Positions 33,821-45,535 of a stretch of DNA of 64,000 nucleotides are shown here, piece by piece. The notes beneath the pieces are model-generated. The model had not been told where the DNA came from. It ran no database searches and saw nothing but the letters and a program-made list of their open reading frames with translations. Location: NCBI RefSeq assembly GCF_029633865.1, contig NC_079219.1:11839420-11903419 (forward strand), given 5' to 3'. The stretch comes from Lampris incognitus. Its lineage: Eukaryota; Chordata; Actinopteri; Lampriformes; Lampridae. Within the stretch, counting starts at the first letter, position 1. Every line of letters starts with the position of its first letter. Position numbers and translations under genes: made by a program.

Positions 33821-34122
33821 CTGAGGAGAAGAGGGGAAGAGAAAACTCATAAATACAGCCACCAGGGGGCAGCAATACCATGACCCTATGGCGAGACTGA
33901 AATAGAGTTAGACGGCAAACAAAAGAAATGGAGAGAAATGGACAGGAGCGAGGGAGACAAGACTTTTAGAAAGAGAGAGCAAGACAGGAAATGGGGTGAG
34001 ACAGACAGATGAACAGAAAAACGACAGGAGACAAAGAGAAATGAGAGAGAGAGATAGAGCAAGACAGAGACAGAGACAGAAAAAGAGAAAGACAATGAGA
34101 AAAACGAGATGGACAAACTCAC

Positions 34123-34186
34123 TTTTGGTCCTTAGCGCCACATTCTGTAGAGCAGAGCTGTTCCTGACCATGGCCAACTTCTGCTG
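34123..34186 (-). CDS. arhgef2: arhgef2 exon
   Basis: Phase 0 in, 1 out. Encodes QQKLAMVRNSSALQNVALRT K, matching KQQKAALLKNNTALQSVSLRSK. The acceptor is the first of three overlapping CAG triplets; the chosen one keeps the human length. Confidence 0.93.
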
Positions 34187-34199
34187 CTGTTTATACCAG

Positions 34200-34425
34200 A
34201 GAGAGAGAGACAGTCAGCAAAGAGAGACAGACAGCACAGAGAGAGAGACATTCAGCACAGAAAGACAGCACAGGGAGACAGTCAGCAAAGAGAGACATAC
34301 AGCAAAGAGAGACATACAGCAGAGAGAGACATACGGCACATCAAGACAGAAAGACAGCACAGTAAGACAGACAGACAGCACAGTAAGACAGCCAGCAGAG
34401 AAACAGCCAGCAAAGACACCAATGG
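34200..34425. repeat. Degenerate AGAGAGACAGACAGCA minisatellite
   Basis: Short purine-rich units with interspersed CAGCA; an ORF crossing it is a repeat artefact. It lies just inside the intron upstream of exon 34123-34186. Confidence 0.7.
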
Positions 34426-34435
34426 TCAACACATA

Positions 34436-34835
34436 TGCCCCTTTTCCACTACATGGTACTGGCTCAACTCGACGCACCCTTTTTTCATTTTTCCATTACT
34501 GGAATGTACCGGCATTTTGGTAACTGCTACCACTTTTCTGGTGCCACCTTTGTTGAGGTTCCAAAAAAAACTGGAGCGGGTACCAAAATCAATGCAGACC
34601 TCTGATTGGTCAGAGAAATGCGTCACCGCGTCATCAGTGCGCGCATGGGACATCGCCCGGCATTTTTAAATACCGAAGCGGTCGAAGCAGAGTTATCTTA
34701 AAAGTACATTTTTGAAATTGGAAAAAAATGGGAGAGTGGAAAACCCAGCTACACTGAGGGGGTACTGTTACTGTAATGGAAAACGACGCAGAAGTGAGCG
34801 GAGCTGAGCCGGTACCATGTAGTGGAAAAGGGGCA
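34436..34835. mobile_element. 400-bp MITE with 31-bp terminal inverted repeats
   Basis: Ends start TGCCCCTTTTCCACTACATG; the two 31-bp arms match at 30 positions. A 3-bp ATA duplication flanks it (34433-34435, 34836-34838), compatible with a PIF/Harbinger-like mechanism. No coding capacity. Inner copies of TTCCATTACTG form a subterminal inverted repeat. Confidence 0.85.
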
Positions 34836-35054
34836 ATAGATACCAACAGCTATCAGAGAGACAGACAGTTAAAACACAAAGGGAGTCATACCCAAAGTTG
34901 CTCAAGGGCAGGGAAGAAGGTCTCTGGACTTTTCAAACAACCACCTTTCTGGTTACTGTTCTTCTGCTACTGTAATTCACGTTACTGTTTTTGACTTGAC
35001 GTGTGTGTTTCTGGTGTTTACTTTGACCCCTTATTGCCTTGTCTATATTGCTTT

Positions 35055-35221
35055 TTTTTTTTTTTTTGGCATTCTCCACCTTTACTGGATGGTGATAGTA
35101 GAGAGAGAGAGAGGATGACATGCAGCAAGGGGGATGGGCAGGATTCGAACCCAGGCTGCTGCGGTAAGGACTCAGCCTCATGCGGTACATGCTCTACCAG
35201 GTGAGCCACCGGAGCGCCCCC
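35055..35221 (-). mobile_element. SINE-C, tRNA-headed SINE
   Basis: On the minus strand begins GGGGCGCTCCGGTGGCTCAC (box A-like), box-B-like GGGTTCGAATCC, then a short body ending near a T/A-run at 35051-35066. About 170 bp; single copy in the window. Confidence 0.75.
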
Positions 35222-35387
35222 TTTACTGCTTTTTTATCATTATCATTGTAAGTGAAGTGAGCCGGCTTCCTTCCGCTCAGCAGCCACAGTACGCTCAAAT
35301 GTCAGAATGTTGCAAAAACCAAATGAAAATACTTATTGTGGTTAGATTGAGCTTAGGGTGAGAGGTCAGAGGTCATCAACATCTTAC

Positions 35388-35455
35388 CCTCTGTTTCATC
35401 TTGGCACAGCTAGCCAGAGAATCTCGGCAGCGGTTGTGGATGGTGACGTTGCAGG
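35388..35455 (-). CDS. arhgef2: arhgef2 exon, second half of C1 zinc finger
   Basis: TTGCAG acceptor, AGG|GTAAGA donor; phase 1 in, 0 out. Encodes (T)CNVTIHNRCRDSLASCAKM, supplying Cys, His, Cys and Cys ligands of the C1 finger. The finger of GEF-H1 is needed for microtubule association. Confidence 0.97.
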
Positions 35456-35749
35456 CTGCAAAACAGACAGAAAACCCATCAAATTTACGCACAATTCATA
35501 CGTTTACATTTAGCATCCAGCAAAGATACACACACAGTCACTCTATCCATACATCCGTCTACATGTCTGTCTCATTTGTCTGATTGTTCCAGGTCCATTA
35601 CCGGATACATATTTCATAATACAGATGTTGAATCTACAATGTGAACAGCCGGTGGCTGGGTCAGTTAAACAGAAGCTAACACACATAACAGCAGGCCAAC
35701 ATTTCTTTGGTCCTCCTCTAAATATTAAAGCTTTCATATAATCTATAGG

Positions 35750-36560
35750 CAGGAGTCTCCATGGACTATGATGTTCATGGATGACATTGTGATCTGTAGC
35801 AAGAGTAGGGAGCAGGTGGAGGAGAGCCTGGAGAGGTGGAGGTATGCACTGGAGAGAAGAGGAATGAAAGTCAGTAGGAGCAAGATGGAATACATGTGTG
35901 AATAAGACAGAGGACAGTGGAATGGTGAGGATGCAAGGAGTACAAGTGATGAAGGCGTATGACTTTAAATACTTGGGGTCAACTGTCCAAAGTAACGGGG
36001 AGTGCAGAAGAGAGGTGAAGAAGAGAGTGCAGGCAGGGTGGAGTGGGTGGAGAAGAGAGTCAGGAGTGATTTGAGACAGAAGGGTACCAGCAAGAGTTAA
36101 AGGGAAGGTTTACAAGATGGTTGTGAGACCAGCTATGTTATATGGTTTGGAGACAGTTGCACTGATGAAAAGACAGGAGGTGGAGCTGGAGGTGGCAGAG
36201 CTGAAGATGCTAAGATTTTCATTAGGAGTGACAAAGAAGGACAGGATTAGGAACGAGTATATTAGAGGGACAGCTCGGGTTGGACGGTTTGGAGACAAAG
36301 CATGAAAGGCAAGATTGAGATGGCTTGGACATGTGTGGAGGAGAGATACTGGGTATATGGGAGAAGGATGCTGAATATGGAGCTGCCAGGGAACAGGAAA
36401 AGAGGAAGGCCAAAGAGGAGGTTTATGGATGTGGTGAGGGAGGACATGCAGGTGACTGGTGTGACAGAGGAAGATGCAGAGGACAGGAAGAGATGGAGAC
36501 GGATGATCCGCTGTGGCGCCCCCTAACGGGAGCAGCCGAAAGTAGTAGTAGTAGTAACAG
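35750..36560 (+). mobile_element. RTE-type LINE, 5'-truncated copy
   Basis: Starts near the reverse-transcriptase active site (MFMDDIVICSKSREQVEE), then RRGMKVSRSKMEYMC, MLYGLETVALMKRQE, GAP of frames, RKRGRPKRRFMDVVRED. Ends in an (AGT)n tail. Flanks share TCTATAGG (35742-35749, 36561-36568). Several frameshifts. Confidence 0.8.
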
Positions 36561-36661
36561 TCTATAGGAAATAAATGAGGTCTATATCTGCGTGTACTGG
36601 CAGCATTAGGAACAGAAAGAGGCGGTTTATGGGAAGTAGGATGGAAGGATAATGGGAGGAG

Positions 36662-36665
<4 letters not shown>

Positions 36666-36747
<82 letters not shown>
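36666..36747. repeat. (GA)n microsatellite
   Basis: About 40 uninterrupted GA units; a (CA)n tract follows at 36804-36834. Confidence 0.97.
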
Positions 36748-36750
<3 letters not shown>

Positions 36751-36800
36751 TCACATGTCTGCAGGTTAATTACTATGGTTGTAAGCTAAAGATATAGTCT

Positions 36801-36835
<35 letters not shown>

Positions 36836-36836
<1 letters not shown>

Positions 36837-37740
36837 CAGCAGTCACTCGGGGTCGAGTATGACTGTCCTCCTTCTTGGTCCTTGTGGGTCTTCAGGTGGG
36901 CGAAGAGGCCAATCCTGGAGCTGCATATTTTGGTGCAGTGTGGGCAGGGGTGGGCGGTGGTAGTCGTGGGATTGGTTTGGGCCTTTTTGGTGGAAACTCC
37001 CTCCTTTCTGAGTCTGCGCTTGTCTTCTGCAGCACATCGGAGATCATTATTATAAAGTACAGCTCCTTCCCGGACAAGTTTTCTCCAGGTCGCCCTGTTG
37101 GTTGCTGTGTCTTCCCAGGTCTTAGGCTCTATGTGGCATTTTTTGATGTTCGTTTTGATGTTATCCGTATACCTTTTCTTTTGACCACCCGGGGCACCTT
37201 GTCCTGTGAGAAGCTGAGTATAGGACTTGTTTTGGAAGGCGAGAGTCAGGCATATGGCTGACATGGCCGGTCCATCTGAGCTGGTGTTGGGCAATGGTGG
37301 CAGTGATAGCGGGAATGTTAGCCTCCTCCAGGACGCTGGTGTTGGTGCGTCTATCTTCCCAGGTGATCTTGAGGATCTTTCGGAGGCACCTCTGATGATG
37401 TGCCTCTAGTGCCTTCAGGTGCCTGCTGTATGTGATCCAGGATTCTGATCCATACAGTAGGGTGGGCAACACTACCGCTTTGTAGACCAGAATTTTCGTT
37501 CTGGCCTGGAGGTCACGGTTTTCAAAGACCCTTTTCCTCAGTCTTGAGTAAACCCCACAGGCACAGCTGAGGCGGTGGTGTATTTCCTCATCAATATTAG
37601 CTTTGGATGATAGGAGGCTTCCAAGGTATGTATAGTGGTCCACATTTTCCAGTCTGGTTTTGTCAACATAGATAGTTGGGGGTGGAGCAGGGTTATTTGT
37701 GTTGGGTGGTGGCTGGTAGAGGATCTGGGTTTTTTTTCCA
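36836..37740 (-). mobile_element. LINE ORF2 3' part with C-terminal CCHH finger
   Basis: Minus-strand frames encode a reverse-transcriptase C-terminal region: TYLGSLLSSKANIDEEIHHR, VLPTLLYGSESW, HQLRWTGHVSHMPDSRLPKQ. After a frameshift near 37200 follow GQKKRYTDNIKTNIKKC and a zinc-finger-like CPHCTKICSSRIGLFAHLKT-H (C-x2-C-x12-H-x3-H). The clade is not certain. The element is cut on the right by a (CA)n tract at 37738-37778. Confidence 0.7.
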
Positions 37741-38179
37741 CACACACACACACACACACAGACACACACACACACACGAAACAGTTTTTGGTGCAGCTGA
37801 AGGAGTGTGCATTTTGACTGCTAAAATAATTTAATTTCAACTTCATGATTTAACTGTAAACACGGGAGTTCGATACTTGATTGTGTCTGGCACCTTGTAA
37901 AATGTACACTTGTAAATGTCATTTGTCCGTCGCAGCCACGAGGACCATCTAGTCATCCTGTGATGGATGACTGATGACTTGTGCGACGATTAAAGCGAGG
38001 AAGAGTTGCGCATCATCAACCCCACTCTCTCGCCCGAGACCACCCACTACCAGTGGCAAGACTAAGCCAGACGACTGGCAACGGAGAAGGATGCAGATTT
38101 TTCCTCAGGGTTTCTTCCCGGAGCCTGTCCCGTAGACGAGTATACCCACAAGGCAGCGGAGGTTTTATATCAGTTTTCC

Positions 38180-38530
38180 TTCTCCTACTCTTGTAAATAT
38201 GTATGCCCCAAACATGGCAAGAGCAGCCTTTTTAACACCTCTTGGTCCACTACTAGTGACGTTTGCAGTAGTTGGTAAGGTGGGATATGGTATCTGGTCC
38301 AGAGGAAGACCAGTCCAGTCACCCTCTTCCTTTACAGATCCCTCTCATCTAGTTTCAGAGCTCTCATGGGTGCGTGTCCGGGGACTGCTGAATCCCCCGA
38401 GTGAACTTTTTATTCTAAACCCTGCAAGTCTACTCCCAAACAGACTTATTGTGTGTTATCAAAGCGTTGATCAGCTGTATTGTGGAGATACTGGATGCTC
38501 AACCACCACAGGATGCAGTTTAAAATGAAG
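38180..38530 (+). mobile_element. L1-like endonuclease relic
   Basis: Reading frames contain MYAPNMARAAFL and VRVRGLLNPPSELFI, recalling the YAPN and WRLLNP motifs of L1-clade endonucleases. Very degraded; weak call. Confidence 0.35.
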
Positions 38531-39023
38531 CTACAACTAGAGGGCAACTGAACACAAGTGTCAGACATTTTCCACAAGTCCAATCCAACCAAATGATCTA
38601 AAACCGGTATTGGAAGTGACAAGGAAAACGAGCAGTTGAACTATATTACCCGTAATGTCCGGTGTTATCAGTGGTGAACTGCACTGCTGAGCTACTTCCT
38701 GGTTCAACTTGCAGGAAAGAGCAGCCTATACTTCCTGTAGGTAGTAGAAACCATTGATGAACTACCAGGCCAGCACAGAGAAGTCATGGATAACAGCAAA
38801 TCATGTACACAGTCTAACTGAAGCACTATGTTGTTGTTGTTGTTGTCGTTCTAAGAACAGGTCTGAGGCCGAAGGCCTCTTCAGACAGGATGTAGTGTGC
38901 GCTGATCTTGCTGATTAGATCAATGCAGTGGACATCTGCCAAGATACCAAAATAATTGACTCCCTATGAGGTAGCTGCTAGCCATCTAAATGTTGTTTAT
39001 ACGATGCGTCATTACTCGGTAAT
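38531..39023. other. Intronic sequence, nothing recognised
   Basis: No exon or repeat family recognised apart from a (TTG)5 tract at about 38828-38845. Confidence 0.5.
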
Positions 39024-39036
39024 TCTTCACATAAAC

Positions 39037-39404
39037 CTTCCATTATCCGAACCGCTTATCCTGCTCTCAGGGTTGCGGGGATGCTGGAGCCTATCACAGC
39101 AGTCATTAGGCGGCAGGCGGGGAGACACCCTGGACAGGCCACCACACAGGCCCCCCCGCCCCTTCCCACACATTCATACCTAGGGACAATTTTAGTACAG
39201 CCGATTCACCTGACCTACATGTCTTTGGACTGTGGGAGGAAACCGCGGCACCCGGAGGAAACCCACGCAGACATGGGGGGAACATGCAAACTCCACACAG
39301 AGGACGGCCCGGGACGACCCCCAAGGTCGGACTACCCCGGGGCTCAAACCCAGGACCTTCTTGCTGTGAGGCGACCGCGCTAACCACTGCGCCACCGTGC
39401 CGCC
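39037..39404 (-). mobile_element. SINE-A, full-length copy
   Basis: Bounded by a perfect 13-bp target duplication TCTTCACATAAAC (39024-39036, 39405-39417). The head on the minus strand reads GGCGGCACGGTGGCGCAGTG; box-B-like GGGTTTGAGCCC. Probably a young insertion. Confidence 0.9.
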
Positions 39405-39419
39405 TCTTCACATAAACAA

Positions 39420-40475
39420 AATCTTATTTTTGATGACCCAAAAAAAAAATGTCCTGATTATAAAAACCAAGTACATTATTATGGTTGCTAATATCAATTG
39501 TGAACATACAACAGCCATTGTTTATATACCACTATTCTCCCCTGCATTTAAACACACCTGGTGTGTCCACTGCGCTGGAGTTCTTTACAAACGAAGACTT
39601 TCTTCCTGATGTCTCGATATAATGTTGAACTTGTGTTGTATAATTCATTACATCGTGACACCACCAATACAAACTTTTCCTCCAGGTTCCTTGAGACGGT
39701 CTACTGGAGACCCCCTTCTTACTGGATGTGCCAGCGTTAATTTTGGCAGGAATTTTCAGTTTAGTTTTAACCTTGAAATCTAATTAGTTTTAGTCTTGTT
39801 TTAGTTATTTATTTTGCCTTAGTTTTAATTTTTACATTTTAATTCTAATCTAGTTTTAGTCAAAGATATTTTTGTCACAATTTAGTCAGAAGGCTTTTTG
39901 TTGTCATTAGGATACTGTTTAAGGTGTTTTCTCCTGACTATTGACCATTACCATTCGCAGTTGAACTGAGGTCAACTTGACTCTGACAATGGGCAAGAGG
40001 CACGCCAGCACTATGTGACCAACTCATGGTAGAAAAATATCATCTCTCGTCCAATAACAAGAACAGACTAACACAGCTGGATTCTGCACAATGGATACAT
40101 GCTTTTAATTGGATAAAGCGGGACAATTTATTGGCGTGGCGCCTGCCTGCATCCCATGTGATATTCAGAGTTAGTTACTGTGTTAGGTAGTTCTTTCTCA
40201 ACATTCTCACGGACAAAATTGGTTGAACTCCAGGCGCCGGGCTCGCCTCGTGCTGCATTCTGCCCAGTGCAGCGAAAAGCTGCCCTTGAAACAAATGGAC
40301 TCCAGGGTGCGAGGGAGGAGTTTGCGTGGCCCGCTGTCTGTGAAAGCCCGTTTAATGCTCTGATGCCCCCATTAGACGCCGTTGTACAGCTGTGTCCAGC
40401 GGTGGTCCATGTCCAGAATCTCAAAAATGGAGCTTATGAGTGAAATGATATCATAACAGATATGCATCGTGTCAT
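39420..40475. other. Intronic sequence, nothing recognised
   Basis: 39740-39900 is rich in TTTTAGT units. No coding exon could be supported. Confidence 0.5.
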
Positions 40476-40477
40476 CC

Positions 40478-40602
40478 ATCCATCCATTATCCGAGCCGCT
40501 TATCCCAATCGGGGTCGCGGGGATGCTGGAGCCTATCCCAGCAGTCATTGGGCGGCAGGCAGGGAGACACCCTGGACAGATTGCCAGTCCATCACAGGGC
40601 CC
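40478..40602 (-). mobile_element. SINE-A 3' fragment with (TAA)n
   Basis: CATC repeats, tail and GGCGGCAGGCAGGGAGACAC block, stopping at CACAGGGCC and then (TAA)n 40603-40627. Confidence 0.85.
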
Positions 40603-40679
40603 TAATAATAATAATAATAATAATAACAACAAAAATAAGACCCAGGTTAAAAAAAAAAATACAAAAAAAGCGGAATTAT

Positions 40680-41220
40680 CCTTTAAGGTGCAGTTGCCTC
40701 CATATAGACAGTGCCAGAACCATTCAAAACGACATGTTCAGCCTGGATACTCAGTCATTAAACAGGCAAAAAAGAAAAGTTTTGGGGAAGAAAAACGTTA
40801 TCAGCAGCACCTAAAGATCTTGAAACTCAGCATATGGCAGCAGCCCCTTGTGACCCCAGTTTAAGAAGAGCATTATCTTCAGCTAAATCAGATTTACAGA
40901 CGTTTACAGAGGACATTGCTTTTGCATTGCATCAACTGCAGAGAAACCACAACTTCACAACTCTTCATCACTACTTATACTGCTATGACCAGATGAGAGC
41001 TAACAGGATGACATTATTTAGAAACGAAATGTGATCATCTGCACAGCCTACAGCAAAACACGTCTGTTGTAAAGACCTTTTGTTTAAAAGCACGGACAGC
41101 AAGTTTACAGACACAATCAGATGTTCTCAGCTGTTTTCACCAAGAGCTGGAAATCCCTGTGAAGACCAGAACAGCCTGGAGGACTTCTATCAACAACAAT
41201 AGGACATCTATTCTACTTCA
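40680..41220 (+). mobile_element. L1/Tx1-like ORF2 relic
   Basis: Fragments such as SLRRALSSAKSDLQTF, FTDTQSDVLSCFHQEL (after a frame change) and LEDFYQQ recall the region between endonuclease and reverse transcriptase of Tx1-like L1. Very degraded; may belong with 38180-38530. Confidence 0.35.
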
Positions 41221-41591
41221 GAAAGTATTCCTACTTTATTCTACATCACACACATTGTATTTATACTCTATTCAACTCATACTCCATTCTTTTCATACTC
41301 TATTTATACTATATTCTTATATTCTCTATTCTAATGTTTATACTCTATTCTACCTGATAGCCAAAGTATCTATATTCTATTCTACACGGTAGACAAAGTA
41401 TTTATATCTCATTCTACATGACAGACAAAGTATTAATCCCCTATTTTAGCTGACAGTCTAAATAACATAAACTGGGTGAAGTCATGTGACAGGAGGCCTC
41501 CTGCTAATCTATTGTTTTCAGATTACAACAAAAAAAAACCCAGTCTTTTTAATCCACCGTAATCTGTCTGGACTAACAATATGACACCTCA

Positions 41592-41627
<36 letters not shown>

Positions 41628-41867
41628 AAACAGAGGTTGAAAACCAAACACACAGCATCATTCTGGATTATTTACAGCAGTTGGATTACACGGGCTGGGA
41701 GACCAGAGGGAAGTGTACTACAGTAGTCTACCAGAGAGGTGACTGGAGTCTGGACCAGGACCTGGATGACATGTTCTGATGAACACCAAGCTAATCCAAA
41801 ATCTCCAACATTTGGAGTCCCACGTGGCTTTTGATCAAACCGTGTTGTAGACCATTTTAAGTAAAAA
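41221..41867. other. AT-rich low-complexity and (CA)n
   Basis: 41221-41440 has repeated TTCTATTCTACA / TACTCTATT units; a (CA)n tract is at 41594-41625. Confidence 0.6.
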
Positions 41868-41880
41868 AGTAGTTTCAATA

Positions 41881-42311
41881 GGGCGTCTGGGTAGTGTAGC
41901 GGTCTATTCCGTTGCCTACCAACATGGGGATCACTGGTTCAAATCCCCGTGTTACCTCCGGCTTGGTCAGGCGTCCCTACAGACACAGTTGGCCTTGTCT
42001 GCGGGTGGGAAGCCGGATGTGGGTTATGTGTCCTGGTCGCTGTACTAGCACCTCCTCTGGTTGGTCGGGGCGCCTGTTGGGGGGGGGGGACTGGGGGGAA
42101 CAGCGTGATCCTCCCACGTACTACGTCCCCCTGGTGAACTCCTCACTGTCAGGTGAAAAGAAGCGGCTGGCGACTCCACATGTATCGGAGGAGGCATGTG
42201 ATAGTCTGCAGCCCTCCCCGGATCGGCAGAAGGGGTGGTGCAGCGACCGGGACGACTCAGAAGAGCGTGGTAACTGGCCGGATACAATTGGGGAGAAAAA
42301 AGGGGGGAGGG
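41881..42311 (+). mobile_element. SINE-B copy 4
   Basis: Flanked by a perfect 13-bp duplication AGTAGTTTCAATA (41868-41880, 42312-42324). Head GGGCGTCTGGGTAGTGTAGC, box-B-like GGTTCAAATCC, complete body, A/G-rich end. Best-defined SINE-B in the window. Confidence 0.92.
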
Positions 42312-42329
42312 AGTAGTTTCAATATACTG

Positions 42330-43250
42330 AACCAAAATAAAGAAATTTTAACATGATGCCACGCACATTGTGGGTTCACAGCAAGATATTTGAATTTTTT
42401 ATGAGAGAATCCCCCCCCCCCCCATGTCTTGCTTCACGTGAGCCAACGTCTCACGACAACAAATCATGCACTCTCTCATCTGCAGCTGGCTTGGAAGTAC
42501 CTTAAACATCCACCTGTGAACCCACCATGCTTTGCCATTGTCTTGTTATGTCCTAATTTCAGGGTGGACTTCAACCATCAGATGTCTTGTTTCTTGGACA
42601 GCGTAGAACAACCTGAACCAATGTACCGTAACAAACCAGTTTAGACTTTTTCAAGAGACACGTGAAACAGCCTTTATATCAAACACATACTACACAGTTG
42701 CTCACTGTTAGCTGTTTAGGGACGCAAAGAGCCAATCAGTGGCCAGCGGGGCTCCAGCAGCCAATCATATGAGCTGTCGTTGCTGCCGGCATTATGCTCA
42801 TAACAATGTCATTACAATGCAGATTCTCTCCCTTTGCTCACTGTCACCAAATTTAAAACTAGTGGTCAGAGGCGAGATTAAGGTTACAGAGCAACTTAAC
42901 CCTATAACACTTCAGTGAGTATTTGATAAGTCAAGTGACGTAAGCATAGCAGAATAAACCACACATTGATGATGGGTCTGTTTGATGTCGGTGTGCTAAT
43001 GAGCAAACACTGACAACCTTCGCTAAGTTTCCTCATTATAATTAGAACACCTATATCAAATGACCTCATTATTAATTTTATCACGTGCAGCTGTGCTTAT
43101 CCAGCTAGGATACCAGTGGTTTGGTCCCTAGACTGGCCCAGTACACAGAGATGGGTTTTAACCTTTAGACGGGGGCAAACTCGTGAGTTTTATAGGATTT
43201 AGATGCTCTTTAAAAACGAACAAATTTCACATCTTGTATACACATGGACA
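42330..43250. other. Intronic sequence, nothing recognised
   Basis: A C-run (42411-42423) is the only distinct feature. Confidence 0.5.

Positions 43251-43252
<2 letters not shown>

Positions 43253-43302
<50 letters not shown>
43253..43302. repeat. (CA)n microsatellite
   Basis: About 24 CA units. Shorter CA/GCA tracts follow at 43425-43465 and 43640-43690. Confidence 0.97.
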
Positions 43303-43304
<2 letters not shown>

Positions 43305-43722
43305 GCAGATCTTACACACGTGGTGCTCCTTGTTCCAGTTCTCAGGGTCCCTGATGACCAATCAGAATATAGGGCAGTCATGACCTCATATCTTACACTT
43401 ATATTTCTCTTTCGCACGCATGCACGCACACACGCATGCACACACACACACATACACACACACAAAGTGTCTTTGTTGCGTTAACATGGTGTAAATTCTT
43501 AGAGATACTGAGACGGGCTTGTGGGGTGTGCGTATGTGTGAGATCGTAACAGATTGTCTGCTTCACCCCCACCCCTCTGTCCACTCAGCCCACTGAACAG
43601 ATGTACTACCTCCAGATCTAAGTATGGCTTCAGGGAACAGACACACACATATGCACGCACGCATGCACGCACACACACAGACACACAATTTATGATGGCC
43701 CAAACAAAATGAAGAAGAATCA

Positions 43723-43828
<106 letters not shown>

Positions 43829-43919
43829 GCATCACAGCTTTTCTGGGCGCGCCATTCTCTATTTTCTCAAGCTGGTTGCTTAACAAGGTTGTCAGTTAAT
43901 AATTTTTTCAGCTATTCAT

Positions 43920-44310
43920 TTCGTCAGTCAGTTGATTTTGTTCAGTATTATCTTCAAACTCTGCAGAGGGGATAAACAATATGCAAGGCTCGGCGTTTTC
44001 AGTTTTTATTCTTCAAAAAAAAAAAAAACCCCGGGAATTTATTGGGTCTTTATTTTGAATATCAAAAACCGGGTGAAATCGGTTGACAAAAAATAATGCG
44101 TAGATCCGGGTGACAATCCGTTTAAACCGATCTGCTCCTTTTAAAAAAAGAAAATGCGGGTATTTTTCGGAGAAAATCGGTAAAAACCGAAAAGGCCGAG
44201 CCTTGACAACATGTGAGCAGTGCTGCCAACCATCAGACGGCTCATCTGCAGCCTGTCGTGAGCCCAGCACGCTGACACCAAGCTGACGTCAGCAGGAACT
44301 GACGTCATGG
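43920..44310 (+). repeat. Dispersed repeat, copy carrying a MITE
   Basis: The flanks of the MITE 43984-44205 (TTATCTTCAAACTCTGCAG... and GCAGTGCTGCCAACC...GCTGACG) match 44890-45080 in order and orientation. Confidence 0.65.
43984..44205. mobile_element. 222-bp hAT-type MITE
   Basis: Inverted ends CAAGGCTCGGC(G/C)TTTTC and an 8-bp flanking duplication ACAATATG / ACAACATG (43976-43983, 44206-44213). The related copy at 44890-45080 lacks it. No coding capacity. Confidence 0.85.
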
Positions 44311-44889
44311 CTTCATACGTCAAGACAGACACCTTCTTCTTCCCTCGTTCACCACGACGGTCCTTTCCCACATCAGTGAACGCCAACAAACTCATTTCCG
44401 AGAGTCAGCAGTTCGCAGATAGATGTGTCTCCTAACCACACAGCACTAAATAGTAATGGCGACAGCCGAGGGCATGGGTCACGTCAGGCGCAATTACTTT
44501 ACCACTGATGAATTAATGATCACAGGAAACACCCTTCAGCTTGCCCGTCTCGTTATGTCCACAACTGTGTCTATCTATACCTGTGTTTCTGTCTGTATAG
44601 ATACACAATGTCTGTATCTGTTCCCACACATGTTTCTCTATTCGTGTCTATCTCAACTTGTGTCTCTATCTACGTCTGAATCTGTCTGCATTTATCACCG
44701 TTTCTCTGTCGGCAGGCTGTCTCTCTCTCTCTCCCTCTGTCTCTCTCTCTGTCTCTCTCTCTCTCTCTCCCCCTCCCCAATACAACTGCTTGGCACTTAT
44801 GTGCTAAAACAAACAAGTGCAGATGATTGAAGTTTTACCCACTTGATGTCCATGTTCAGACATATCTGTGTCTGTATCTGTGTCCGCCA

Positions 44890-45080
44890 GTTAATTCTGT
44901 CAGTCATTAGTCAAACTCTTGAGTTGCATAACTTTATACAAATTCAGGATTATCTCCAAACTCAACAGCGAGATAAAACAATGTGGGGGCAGTGCTGTAA
45001 AGTTATCAAACCAGCTCAGCCGCAGCTTGTCATGAGCCAAGTATGCTGACGCAAACCTGACGCCAACAGGAGCCTATGGT
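44890..45080 (+). repeat. Dispersed repeat, MITE-free copy
   Basis: Contains GAGATAAAACAATGTGGGGG then GCAGTGCTGTAAAG, the uninterrupted equivalent of the MITE insertion site at 43976-44213. Confidence 0.65.
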
Positions 45081-45360
45081 AAAGCCAATCAAGTTTTTTT
45101 TTGCAAATCAAATTTTTAAGACTGACTGTCTGCGCTATTATTTTCAACCGGTTAGATGTGATTTGAGTGTTCAGGTAGCAGTACTGTCAAAAAGACCCAG
45201 AATGGGGGTATCGACTGTGCTACCGCCCTCTACAACTGTCATCGTCACCTTTAAAGGAAAGACCGTTCCTGGAGCAACTGATAGCAACGAAATTGGGAAT
45301 GACACAGACTTCTGGGAATAGCTTGTTTCATGCGAACATTTAGCAGAAGCGCTAAAACAC

Positions 45361-45383
45361 TGGTGGTGGTGGTGGTGGTGGTG
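45361..45383. repeat. (GGT)n microsatellite
   Basis: Seven to eight GGT units; on the minus strand it reads as a His run within a chance ORF. Confidence 0.9.
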
Positions 45384-45535
45384 GGGGAGGGCATTAGAGT
45401 TACCTTGCGGGGCAGATGGATTCGTGGGATCATGAGATGACGTGCGAATCCATCTTGGCAGGCTTCCAAGTGGCCGAACCAATCAGCACCCTGTGAGGAA
45501 CTACTGGCATGGTTTAGGTGTGACGACAGCGAGAC

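Noticed and set aside
44456..44830. 124-codon ORF
   Set aside because: Compositionally driven by CT/TCTG repeats; no homology recognised and no splice context.
45171..45482. 103-codon minus ORF with a His run
   Set aside because: The His run is a (GGT)n microsatellite read backwards; no family recognised.
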